Origin: Anisakis pegreffii
Lineage: Eukaryota; Nematoda; Chromadorea; Rhabditida; Anisakidae
DNA: 64,000 nt
Direction of reading: 5' to 3'
NCBI GenBank assembly: GCA_035041965.1
Contig: JAPYMA010003022.1
Span: 62,001-126,000, forward strand
The notes beneath the pieces were generated by a model. The model was not told the origin of the DNA, did not search any database, and saw only the letters and a program-made list of their open reading frames with translations. A program made the position numbers and the translations under genes. Every line of letters starts with the position of its first letter. The first letter of the stretch is position 1. Below are positions 1 through 13,000 of the stretch, in pieces.

Positions 1-2573
<2,573 letters not shown>

Positions 2574-2647
2574 ACCCTCCAATCTAGCATTTACAAGGAA
2601 TGCAATCATTCCAATTGTTTATAAGCAAATAATGCAGTGATTATTGC

Positions 2648-2653
2648 AATAAA
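2648..2653 (+). promoter_or_regulatory. Polyadenylation signal AATAAA
   Basis: Canonical AATAAA 75 bases after the TAA of the upstream gene. It fits a normal 3' UTR and supports the 2497-2573 exon as terminal. Confidence 0.5.
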
Positions 2654-3134
2654 GTTTCACGTGCTAAAGACAATTCACAAATTTGAGAAGAGATAATAAA
2701 GCAAATAACCTGTCATTAAGCGCTTTCAACCGATCCTTTAAAATCATATCCATCATATCTTTCTTCTGTTGCTTCAACGAACGAGGTGTACCATTAACCT
2801 GTAGAGGCAATTATTTTCTAGTGATAATGAAAACCAATCATATGATACAAGATAATATCAATGCCGTAATCAACAAGGAATACAATTTACATTTATCTTA
2901 TTATCAAATGCATAAAAAAGTGTGTTCAGATTCATTCGGATAACACTATGTATTAGAAGTTAATCGAAAAAGGTGCCAACAGGTAAAATTAAGCTGAAAC
3001 TTTCTCAAACTGAAGAGTTACGAGCTGGCAAAATATATGAAAAGAACAGAAAATGATCAACTGAAAGGTATCAATGCATTCGGAAAAGATGTAGAGAAAA
3101 ATATGGATTCGTTAAGAAATAGGATACAAACAAC

Positions 3135-3283
3135 CTTAATTTCAGACTTGTGTTCCATCTTAACTGCATCCATCGGTTCATCCCCGTTACCATTACTCAA
3201 ACCGTGATCGCAAACTGGACCGTTGGAAATATCATTACTGATACTTGTTCTGGTACGTTGAGATGTTCGACTTCTCATTGAAT
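3135..3283 (-). CDS. Candidate isolated exon on the minus strand
   Basis: On the minus strand a good acceptor (TTGTTTCAG) is followed by 149 open bases and a donor (AAG/GTTGTTTG), phase 1 in and phase 0 out. The translation is polar and Ser/Thr/Asp/Asn-rich (SMRSRTSQRTRTSISND ... EPMDAVKMEHKSEIK), typical of a disordered region of a regulatory protein, and codon use looks coding. I found no partner exons in the 1.4 kb between the flanking + strand genes. It may be a chance ORF or an exon of a nested gene. Confidence 0.3.
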
Positions 3284-4017
3284 CTGAAACAACACCAACT
3301 GACAAATACCGACAAATTCTGGCGTGAATAACGACAAAAAGTCATTGTTATGAGGAATGACACGAATACTCAACATTCCAGAAGCTATGACATGATGTGA
3401 ATCCAACAGAAGATCACGAAAATTGGAAAGAAAAACGAAAATCCATAGGATATGCTGGTCTGAATTCGGCTTTTTTTAACGCTTTTTTGATGAATCCCGT
3501 TTAGCTTGTTTTACGCATTCGGCTTATCTTCGTATACAAACAATTCGCCAAGTACGCAGTGATAGTTCGTCAGGTGACAGAACTCGCGTTTTATGTGTGT
3601 TCAGAAATGTGAATTTCTCTGCTGGTATTATTTTGCTCGTGATCGCGCTTTTCCTATGCGTTTTTCGCATATGCTTCACTTACACTGCAATGAATTTGAT
3701 GAGAAATACTTCAAATGGGGGGTTGGGGGGGTTGACCGAGAAGTGCATCTACGGCAAGTCTAACCCGAACAGAAAGCACCATACTACTCAATGTTGAGGC
3801 GAGCACGAGTTATCATAGACTTTCACGGTGCAAATTGTCGCAGTAGCACTTATCTTGGAGCAAATTGTCGTAAGCTCGATCTGACAGCATATTTGGAGGT
3901 TTTATAAAAGTACAGTAGAATGAAGAGGAAATTTGCGTTTTCCAGATCTACACATGATGCGATCGATTTTGTTGTTTTATTCGTTGAATTTGATTCATTT
4001 GATAAATCGTAAGCAAA

Positions 4018-7000
4018 ATGCGTTGTAAGTTTCAGCGACTGGTGAAGAGAGCAATGAATACTGGCGGTATTCATCGGTTGAATTCACCACTCAAGAACTA
4101 TGATAACTTCAATTGTGCCTATCGTAAGTCCAAGGAAATCGTCTTCGAAGCGGTGAACTTGGATGAAAAGTCGAACAGAACCGGTAAGAACTCTTGGTTC
4201 AAATTGCCTGAACGATTGAAGCTGTTGAACATGTCCGTAACCGCTTCAGTGATTTGTAGTTGAAACCACAGAGGTACATTGTTGTGTGTTCTGTACTTCC
4301 TGTAAAAAAAGCTGAGTGAAATGTTATTCTTCAGTCATCAGCGATGTGATTCACTCAGAAATGAAAGAAAATATCAGCTTTGTTTTTCAAATGTGTGTGT
4401 TGAGGTTTTCATAGTATGATGGTTTTGTATATGTTGAAAGTATTTTGGTGCATTTTCGTCGTGACTTCTTATAAAGAACCTCTCAACTGGCTGGAATTTC
4501 TTATGTATCTTCGGAATATCTTATATATTTTCGATTTCCGGACATTTATTTAAACGGAATCATTTTCAGATGAAAGCAAAAAGCGTGAGGTGATGGATTT
4601 ATATAGGAAAGGAATAAAACAATTCGAAACGGCTTTGAAATACGCGAAAATGGCGGTTCCATTGGAGAAGAGTGACGAGGTAGAGAAGCACCGCGTGGCC
4701 ATCGAAAAAAATTTACGATCCACGCAAGGAAGGCTCAATGATTTAGGTAATTTTTGCAAAGATTTTTGAATGTATTCCCAAATTCTGAAAGCTGTTTATG
4801 AGCATCTTGATCGAAATCTGTTGATAATTTGTCGAGACAGCAAATTTTTGGTTCTACTTCGTCAACAAATTCCCTTCGTAAACGTTCCCACTGGGTTAAT
4901 TGCAAATTATGAAACCAGCTGAGTTGAGAAAACGTAGCATGCATATGAACTCGTATATCCAATAGATGTGTATTTTGTTTGAGTTCAAGTCATTTATCTG
5001 CACCACTCGAAACTGTACAATTATTTTTCTAGTGAATATTATGTTCATGTTGATTTTTAAAAAAATTGATAATTATGTCTCTGATTGGATTTTGAATCGG
5101 TACCCTTCGCTTTTAATGAATCGTTCACCTCAGAATATATATTCAGTAATGAATTGAGGTTTACTCTTGAAAACTTGAGTTGCTCATTGTGATAATTTGA
5201 TTGAAAATGAGAATATGTAATCAATTAACGATTACGTAAAGGAGAATACTGCATTGAGCACAGGAATGAATGGTTGCTATGGAAGAGTGCGAATATCTGT
5301 ATTGAGTAAGGAATTCGTTAGTGTTTTGACTATAGAAACGGCGATAGAAATGAACATTTTTCCTTGAATACATTAATTATAATAATGCAATCGTGTTAGC
5401 AGCAGAGAATTCACTAGGCAGCAGTTTAATAGGTGAAAGTATTGTGGTACCAGGCACTACGCAACTTCTAAGAGTCTGTTGCTTTAACGAGTGAAAATTT
5501 ATTTTGGGTGGAGAATAAGAAATATAATAGCCGATTGAAAATCCGTTTGCTTCATTTATTTGTTAATGATGAAGTCTTCAGCAGATAATCATCAATCAGC
5601 TGCAAACAATACAAGTAATTATTCGTATGAATGTTATTTTAATGGGATAATTTTGCTGTTCTCATCTCATTTTGTCTTTGATTGAAAGCAATTTATTGGT
5701 GCTGCGATGATAAACTTAACATGCTACTAACACTTATCACAAAAGAAATGCGGTAAAAGTATTTAGATATAGTGCTAGTGGATCGAGAAATTTGATTTCA
5801 GTTCACTGGAAACTGGATTTCAGTTCATTTCAGTTCACTGCACCACTAGAAACTGTACAGTTATTTTTCTACTGAATATTGTGTTCATGTTGATTTAAAA
5901 AAAGATAATTATGTCTCTGATTGCAGTAAAAGATTGAGAAATTGAACGGTGGAAATTTTTAAAAAGAGATGGAATTTTTCATCGAATCATTTGGAATTGT
6001 TTGTTCAGAGAAGATGTTCCCAGCGACGAAAGGCGCACCCCGTACGACCGTAGCGCGGGTTACACCTCATCCCAAACCAACTGTAGCCGTTGCGCCATCG
6101 TCGAACACAACACGGCAGCCACGAGTCGCAAATCGAGCCACAGCAAACACGTCCAACGATAAAAGTCGAGTTAGTTGTTCGAACTACGCAGCTGCATAAA
6201 ACTTTCGACTAGCTTCATAGAAAGACTGATCGTACTTCGTAGTTTACTTGATCTCACATGTTTAATACTTGAAATTAGCGGAAGGATCTGAGTTGAGAAA
6301 ACGTGATTTTGCAGTTGGATGATAAGCTCCTCTCAGATGGGGTCGTTTTATCGGTGTAGACATATGAACTGAATCTGTGTAATAGATGTTTGAGTTCATT
6401 TCAGCTACTTGCGTGATGAAAATTACCGAGTTATCTTTCTAATGATTATTGCGTTTATGTTGGTAGTTGTGTTTCTGATTGAACAATTGAACAAAAAAGG
6501 CTCAGAAACGCTCATTCACGCATCACTGAAAAGATCAGCGATATGAGAAATGCATTAATTTCAGATTGTTCGAACAAAATTGAGCCGTGCTGATATGTTG
6601 AGAGGAGTGGACGAAAAATTTGGAGGACCCTTACTGGACGAGATTATGGATATAAGTGCGATACAAATGTCCGAAATCGAGGGCGCAGAGTCGGCGAAAA
6701 GAGCGCTCGAAGAAGCCGTGATATTGCCAGCGTTAAATCCGAATCTTTTTTCGGGTTTAAGACAACCAGTTCAAGGCATTTTGCTTTTCGGACCACCTGG
6801 CAATGGAAAAACGATGTTGGTGAGTGGTTATTGAAGTTATTGTGAGCATCTCTTTGGAATGTTATAAAATTCCGTAATTGTTGAATTTTTTGCGTGAAAT
6901 CTGAAACTGATTTCTTCAGTACGAATTTGTTTTTGTTTATATAAGTGAAAATATTGAGTGAAAAAATGTTTTTGTTTATATAATTGAAAAATAGTGATTG

Positions 7001-8083
7001 TTGTTGTTTTGGTTGATGAAGATTTTATTTGTATAGTGTTGATTGTTGAAATTAATGTTAGGATTGATATTATGTTTGTGGTCACCATCGCAGGTGGTAC
7101 TGTTTCTATTGTGATTACAACAATCAACAGGCACGAGCAGTTGCCACGGAATGTGGATCGGCAGTGTTTCTGAACGTGTCGGCTGCGACGTTGACTTCGA
7201 AGTGGGTTGGAGATGCAGAGAAGATCGTGAAAGCACTCTTCCAAATTGCACGAAATGGACAGCCGTCAATAATATTCATCGATGAAATTGATTCGATTTT
7301 ATGCGAACGAAGTGAAAAAGAAACAGAAGTGGGTGATTTTGATTCGTTGCAAATTTTTGCATTCGTATTTTTAATACGAACCATTTCACAATGTTCAGAG
7401 AATTTCTTTTACTCAAGCGCATAGATGCCTGTCGACCTTTCCAGAGATGAGAAGAAGAGGTGCACTATTGAGAGGAAATTATGTCTTGTCGCCTTCTTAG
7501 TAGCAACTCGAACAGTTTTCAGGTATCGCGACGTATGAAAACTGAATTTATGATCCAAATGGACGGCATTTGCTCGTCAAAAAGCGATCGACTACTGGTG
7601 ATTGGTGCCACAAATCGTCCTGAAGAGTTGGATCCGGCCGTTTTACGGAGATTTCCGCGAAGGATTTTGGTGGATGTTCCCGATGAAAAAGCACGAGCGC
7701 ATCTTGTTGCAGCGCTACTGAAGAAACATAAGACTGCATCTGCGTTGAGTGAGCGTGACCTGAAGTGAGTATGACCAGCTCAAGTGAAGATTACACGCAC
7801 TGACTGTGAATGCCTTGTGAACAACTTTGAATGTTTCAGGGAATTAGCCGCAAAAACGGAGCATTACTCAAACTCGGATATTGTGGCGTTGTGCCGTGAG
7901 GCAGCGATGGTACCTATTCGTGAGATGAGTCGAAAGCAACTCAAGCAAGCCACCGAATCACAAGTCAGACCGATACAACTGGAGGATTTCAGATCAGCAC
8001 TTCAGGTCATAAAACCGTCAACAAATCAACAAATGCGCAATAAGTTGAAACAGTTCGCCGAGGCAGCGGGTCAAGTCGCTTGA
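4018..8083 (+). CDS. spas-1: Spastin, microtubule-severing AAA ATPase
   Basis: Exons 4018-4183, 4570-4746, 6009-6169, 6565-6819, 7131-7328, 7523-7764, 7840-8083; 1443 bases, 480 aa plus stop, all phases consistent. Spastin is an AAA ATPase that forms hexamers on microtubules and severs them by pulling tubulin tails through its pore. The MIT domain (about aa 57-114, exon 2) is helical and charged. A Pro/Thr/Arg-rich linker follows (115-168). The AAA domain runs from about 190 to 475: Walker A GPPGNGKT (244-251), pore loop KWVGDAEK (277-284), Walker B IIFIDEID (300-307), sensor GATNRP (347-352), Arg fingers in VLRRF, and a C-terminal helix. [13 protein letters not shown] is spastin-like rather than fidgetin-like. 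Length is near that of worm spastin. An in-frame TAA lies 15 bases before ATG 4018; exon 1 also contains GTAAGTTTCAG at 4022-4032, so the true exon may start at 4033 (see findings). No long membrane hairpin is encoded from this start. Confidence 0.93.
4910..6485 (+). repeat. Intronic repeat family in spastin intron 2 and intron 3
   Basis: Three related blocks: about 4910-5095, 5837-5925 and 6289-6485. Shared marks include CTGAGTTGAGAAAACGT, AATAGATGT...GTTTGAGTTCA, CTGCACCACTMGAAACTGTA, TATTTTTCTASTGAATATT and ATTATGTCTCTGATTG. The first two blocks are close copies over ~90 bases; the third is more diverged. They flank exon 3 (6009-6169), one end of which could have been carried by duplication. 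The blocks have no coding content. Confidence 0.75.
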
Positions 8084-8807
8084 ACCATCGTAATACCTGA
8101 GGAGAATTTATGATAGGAGAAAGAGTTTTGTGTTCTATGATATTTCGTTATTTTGGTGATAGATTAAGTGGATCTCATGCGTTGTTTACTCGTCATACAG
8201 TCTACACTGCGCATTTATAATTTTCGTTTCATTTCGTTTCATCCATTTCGCCGCTGTTCACTGTCAATTTGTTAAGCATTTTGTATTGGAATTTGTGCAA
8301 TATTTTTCTAGTTTTGATGTATTTGTTTTTGGAAATGGTTTGCTCACAACAGAGAGAGATGTGTGGAACTCGGGGGAAATGCGTTACGACGGCAGCTCGC
8401 AAGGTTCTCGTTTCTCTGATTATATCAGTTGTATACATCTGTAGTCAAGTCTAACTTTCATATTTGAAACTTGACTGTAATTTCTACTTCACGTTCATAC
8501 CGTTTCATTGTATACCTGTTATTGTTTGTTCACCTTTAATCGTGGAGTATGTGAAATATCAGCAACGAACAGTTAGTTGTGATGCTTCTTCTGTATGGTT
8601 GTAATTTTTAGAAAGATTCGATAGGAGTGTGAGGTGGTCTTTTTCATTGATATTATTAATCTTTTGTGGGCTTTGTTTGCGACATTGAATTGCAATTGCA
8701 ATGAAAGTTTTGTATTTTATTTCTGTTACACTGAAATCTTTATTTGTAGATCTGTAATGTTTTCGTTATTGATTCGATTGTTGTGAGTAATTTCATTCGA
8801 TTGTTAT

Positions 8808-8853
8808 TGTAAATATTATTGTAAATAATTAATTATTTACAATAATATTTACA
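8808..8853. repeat. Perfect 46-bp palindrome
   Basis: The 23 bases 8808-8830 are the exact reverse complement of 8831-8853, with no spacer; the next base on each side breaks the symmetry. It is made only of A/T plus TGT/ACA marks, and a partial further copy (TTGTAAATAAT) lies at 8876-8886. Could extrude as a cruciform or give a hairpin if transcribed. Confidence 0.95.
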
Positions 8854-9731
8854 GTATTATTAATTGGATTGTCATTGTAAATAATCTCTCTCTTTCATTT
8901 TTAGTCTAAATTTTATTCGTATTCAAATTTTTGTGCTTAAATTCGTTGCTATATTAATATTTCCTCACTTATCAATTCAGATTCCGTTGCTATATTAATA
9001 ACAGTATTAATGAGAATGATGCTATGCTAAGCTCGATTCTTTCACATTGTGATTGTCTCACTTAAGCCAGGTTGTCAAGAATTCTGTTTCGGAATATTCT
9101 GTTCCAAACGGGAATATTTTCGTTTGCTTTCTCGCTACTGAAAATTTTTATAATTTTTATTTCTTTTTCTTTCAATCATGTTTATTTCTTTATTTTCAGT
9201 TTAGTAATGTTTTTATGATTTCCTTCCATTATTCCAGCGCGCGTATCAGGTCAAATTTTCTCATTTGATTTTCATTCGATTCGTTATTGTATCGATCGAG
9301 TTTTTGTTTCAGTGTTTTCGCATTGTTCATGAAACAGCTGAATAAATGCTTGATTGCTGAGAACTGTTATAAGAAAATATACATGTGAACTGTACTAACC
9401 AAGTCGTTGCTAAGTAACGACAACATCGAATACATACTAACATTTATCATTAACGTAATTGTCAGAAGTAATGCATATCGAGTGACGATTAATTGTGAAC
9501 AAAGCGATTCAATGAGATTCCGAACGGAGAGATACAAACTTATCACGACAGCCACTATAAAGTTATCATTTGGCGTGATCAAATCGCCTCGTTACATCAG
9601 CGTGAATTTATACTTTTTCGGTGCAAAATTACCACTGAAATATCAATCACTATCAGTCTGAAACGAATTGATACTGACGGTAAAGAGAGTGATTAAAAGT
9701 ATGGCTATACGTTGAATGTAAGAGTTTTCAT

Positions 9732-9738
9732 AATTTAG
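9732..9738 (+). promoter_or_regulatory. Probable spliced-leader acceptor of the TBC gene
   Basis: AATTTAG ends five bases before ATG 9744, the usual nematode distance between an SL acceptor and a start codon. No upstream coding exon is needed because the family N terminus begins here. Confidence 0.5.
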
Positions 9739-9743
9739 TTATA

Positions 9744-10045
9744 ATGGTATGGATAAAACCGGAATATCTGTTAATGGGAAGCACGCTATGGTTGGTTTTC
9801 ATTGCTGGAAGTTTTTATTCAGTTTGATTTTTGTACTCTTTTAAATATTCATTGAGGTTAGTTTACACTCAGTAATGAATTATTCGAAATTATTCTCGGT
9901 GGAAGTTGAAACTCATATAATGTTTTTTCAATGCATATCCATAAAACAATAACAAAGCATCAATATGGTAGTGAAAATTATAGAGATAGAATTGTTGTTT
10001 CTGTATTATTATTGTTTTGGTAGTAATGATCAGTATTGTTGTGAC

Positions 10046-10083
<38 letters not shown>

Positions 10084-13000
10084 TTATTATTGTCATTAAT
10101 ATTATTATTGAGTGCCTTTAATCAGTATAACTGAATAAAGGGTGAAAGAATGTGAGAACGGATGTTTCGTACTTCAAAGACGCAAAGGTCACGGTACTAA
10201 AGGCCTCGGCTCGCTGTTAGTGGCCACGTTGGATTCTGTGTTCGACACCAGACCTCCGCCGTACCGAATAATCTATCAGAATCAGACTGATAATGACAGT
10301 CAATTTGTATCTATCGGTGTGTTTATTCATCTTCTCCATATCCATTGTTGATTCCTATCACTATTGCTATTATTATTATTGTCGTTCTTTTATCTCTATT
10401 ATCGTAAATATTATTGTGCATAAGTTTTGCAGTTCTTGCAATAGCAGTTCAACGAAAAGAAATAGCAGAGAATTGGGATTGGCTTCAAAAACACCTCATA
10501 CCAACATTAAGTTAGTCATGCTTCGTGCTGAATTTAACTTCTTCATCGTGTTATTTTAACGTTATTTATGAACTTACTGTTATAATTCTTATTGTTTCTT
10601 GACGATTACAAATTTCTATTTCACTTTCATATGGAATAAAATGAGATCGAATTTATTTGAGGTTCGTTCGAAAATGAAGCGGATATTCGAAGATATGTCT
10701 TAACGAAAATCGAAAGTTTGATCAGCATTGAATCGGCGAATCCATCAACCCCAGGTTTCTTTGTTGTGCACTGATTCAGATTTGTTATCGCTGTTGCTGG
10801 TGTCTTTACCATAATATATCTCTGTCATAGTAACTATTATTATTCTCGTTTTGTTGTTAATTCTTTTCGAAAAGTATTATTGTTATTATTTGGATGTTGG
10901 TTTGCTGAATGTTTTTGATTGTATGAGTTTGTTGGGATATTATTGTTCTTGGGAAAATTTAAGAGCAATAGTACGTTGGGAGCGCCGATTTCATTTTATG
11001 AATTATGAATGAATGAAGAATTTGCAGATGTGGACTCGATATCGAATCGTGCAGTTTTACACCGTTTTCATAAACTCTTCAAACTTCCACGAGAGGAAAA
11101 ACTTGTTAATTGTAAGTTTCGTTGCATTTTACATATCCGAATTTTCAATGCAATTCCATTTTTCAGATTCTTTTTTGAATTTACTATCATGCAAAGTGGG
11201 CATACGCAATTTTCGTCTGATTCAACTTTGGATTATTTGGAATTGATCCGAAAAAATTAAATTCAGCGTAGTTTCAGTATTAAAACTTCTCTTTCATGAA
11301 AACGATTCTGAAGGAAAACATAAAAATGATTACTGCGGTTATATTTGATGTTGGATTTCAGATTACACGTGTTGTTATTGGAAAGGAAAAGTGCCTTGTC
11401 AAGGGCAAATGTATTTATCGGTGAACTTTTTGTGTTTCTATTCGTTCATCATTGGCAAGGAGACTTTGCTGAAGTTGAAATGGACTGATATAACGGTTAG
11501 CGCTCGCTGATTTTTGGATTTTTATTTAGAATCGTTTTCATCAAAGAGAAGTTTTTATACTGAAATTGCCTTGAATATGATTTTTTACTTTTGTTTGGGT
11601 GTGTCGGTGTATGTAAAAGTATCGAAAGTATGTTGCCTTCAAGAGGTGAAACTTTCAAAAACGCGTTCGAATCCAGACGGAATATTAGCAAAATATCTTT
11701 TTAGTGTGATTTCCGATTGGAAATGTCATTTGATTATATTTTTTGACCAGATAAACTGTTGTGAAAGAGTTCACGTTGTGAAAGTGACATACATTTTGAG
11801 TGTGCTCAACTTTTGAGAACGTTTTGTTCATGTATATTGAATTGATTCAAGTTTAATGTAGACTAAAAAATTTGCGGTATTAAATTATCAATGAAACATA
11901 GTAATGATTCGAGTTGTGATTAATGTTATTTTCATTGAAGGTATTAGAAAAAGACAGGCCTTTGTTATTGCCACAAACGCTAACGGTTGTAACACGCGAG
12001 GATACGTACAATTTTTCAATGTTTGTCAGTTTCGATGAAACCTTCAAATTGGCTTCACAATTGGCCAATATGGCTATGAAACAGTTAGTTCGTTGACTGC
12101 TTTAACTGGCTTTTATTATTAGATGTTAGAGTTATTATTGTTTTTATCATTAGCATAGCCATTATCGTTATTGTTATTATTGTCTTGTAGATTGGTTGAA
12201 GAGGAAGGTTTTTGTGAGGATCTGGCGTTGAAACGAAAAGTAGCGTTGGAACGAGGAGGTAGGAAGAAGTCGTTGAGGGAGAAAACTTCGTTCGTGAAGA
12301 GGGATTTAGACGCGAGATATCGCAGTGAATCGTACAGGTGAGTGCAGCTATCGTTCTTGTTGTCCATCTCATTCTTATTATTTCTGTTTTGCTTGTTCAG
12401 ATGCAAATTTTCGTTACCGTTCAATGAGAAATTGGATGGTGACACCGTTTGTCGACTCTTTACACCGTACGATAAAAGGCATGTGCTTGGACGTCTCTAT
12501 GTTTCGGCGCATTTCGTTTGTTTCACTTCAAGGGTAAATAGTTATTCATATGATGATTCATTATTGTTATTATTATTTTTATTATTTTTATTACTGTTAT
12601 TAGTATTAATATTATTAGTATTGTTATTATTCCAGTTGTTATTTTTAGTATTGTTGTAGAGAAATTAACAGATCTTTTAATGGATAGGCGAACGATTCAG
12701 GCGATCGCTTATTCGGTTCTTCAAGACTGAAAGAAGATGGTAGTAGAATAGGACTTTGTAAACTAGTCGATGCGAGTAATTCGTGTGGTTGAGGGGTTGT
12801 AGGTGAATTTAATTATGAAAATATTGAAGGTTCATCGATTGGTGAGTTTGATAATGCCAATAAACGAGATTGATTCAGTGGAACCATTTCGTACCACCGG
12901 CGAAACGGGTATTTCGCATGGATTGCTGATATGCTTGAAAAATAAGGTTTGTTGCTTTGTATCGCTTCGATTTTTGATGGGAGATACTCAGTTCCAATGG

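Larger units (their letters stand above)
2574..4017. other. Intergenic region before spastin, with a hydrophobic ORF
   Basis: Holds the poly(A) signal at 2648, the minus-strand exon candidate at 3135-3283 and, at 3597-3797 (+), an open frame after a TGTTCAG acceptor. That frame contains a strongly hydrophobic run (AGIILLVIALFLCVFRICF) and then G-runs at 3716-3730. The hydrophobic frame could be an upstream, membrane-anchoring 5' exon of spastin (see findings). Otherwise nothing recognisable. Confidence 0.5.
8084..9743. other. Intergenic region, spastin to TBC gene
   Basis: AT-rich, presumably the spastin 3' UTR and the promoter of the TBC gene. Short ORFs at 8269-8454 and 9407-9661 show no protein character. 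Contains the perfect palindrome at 8808-8853. No further gene seen. Confidence 0.6.

Noticed and set aside
11667..11677. GTTCGAATCC, a match to the tRNA B box
   Set aside because: Flanks do not pair as a T stem, and no A box, anticodon arm or acceptor stem fits; it lies in a TBC-gene intron.
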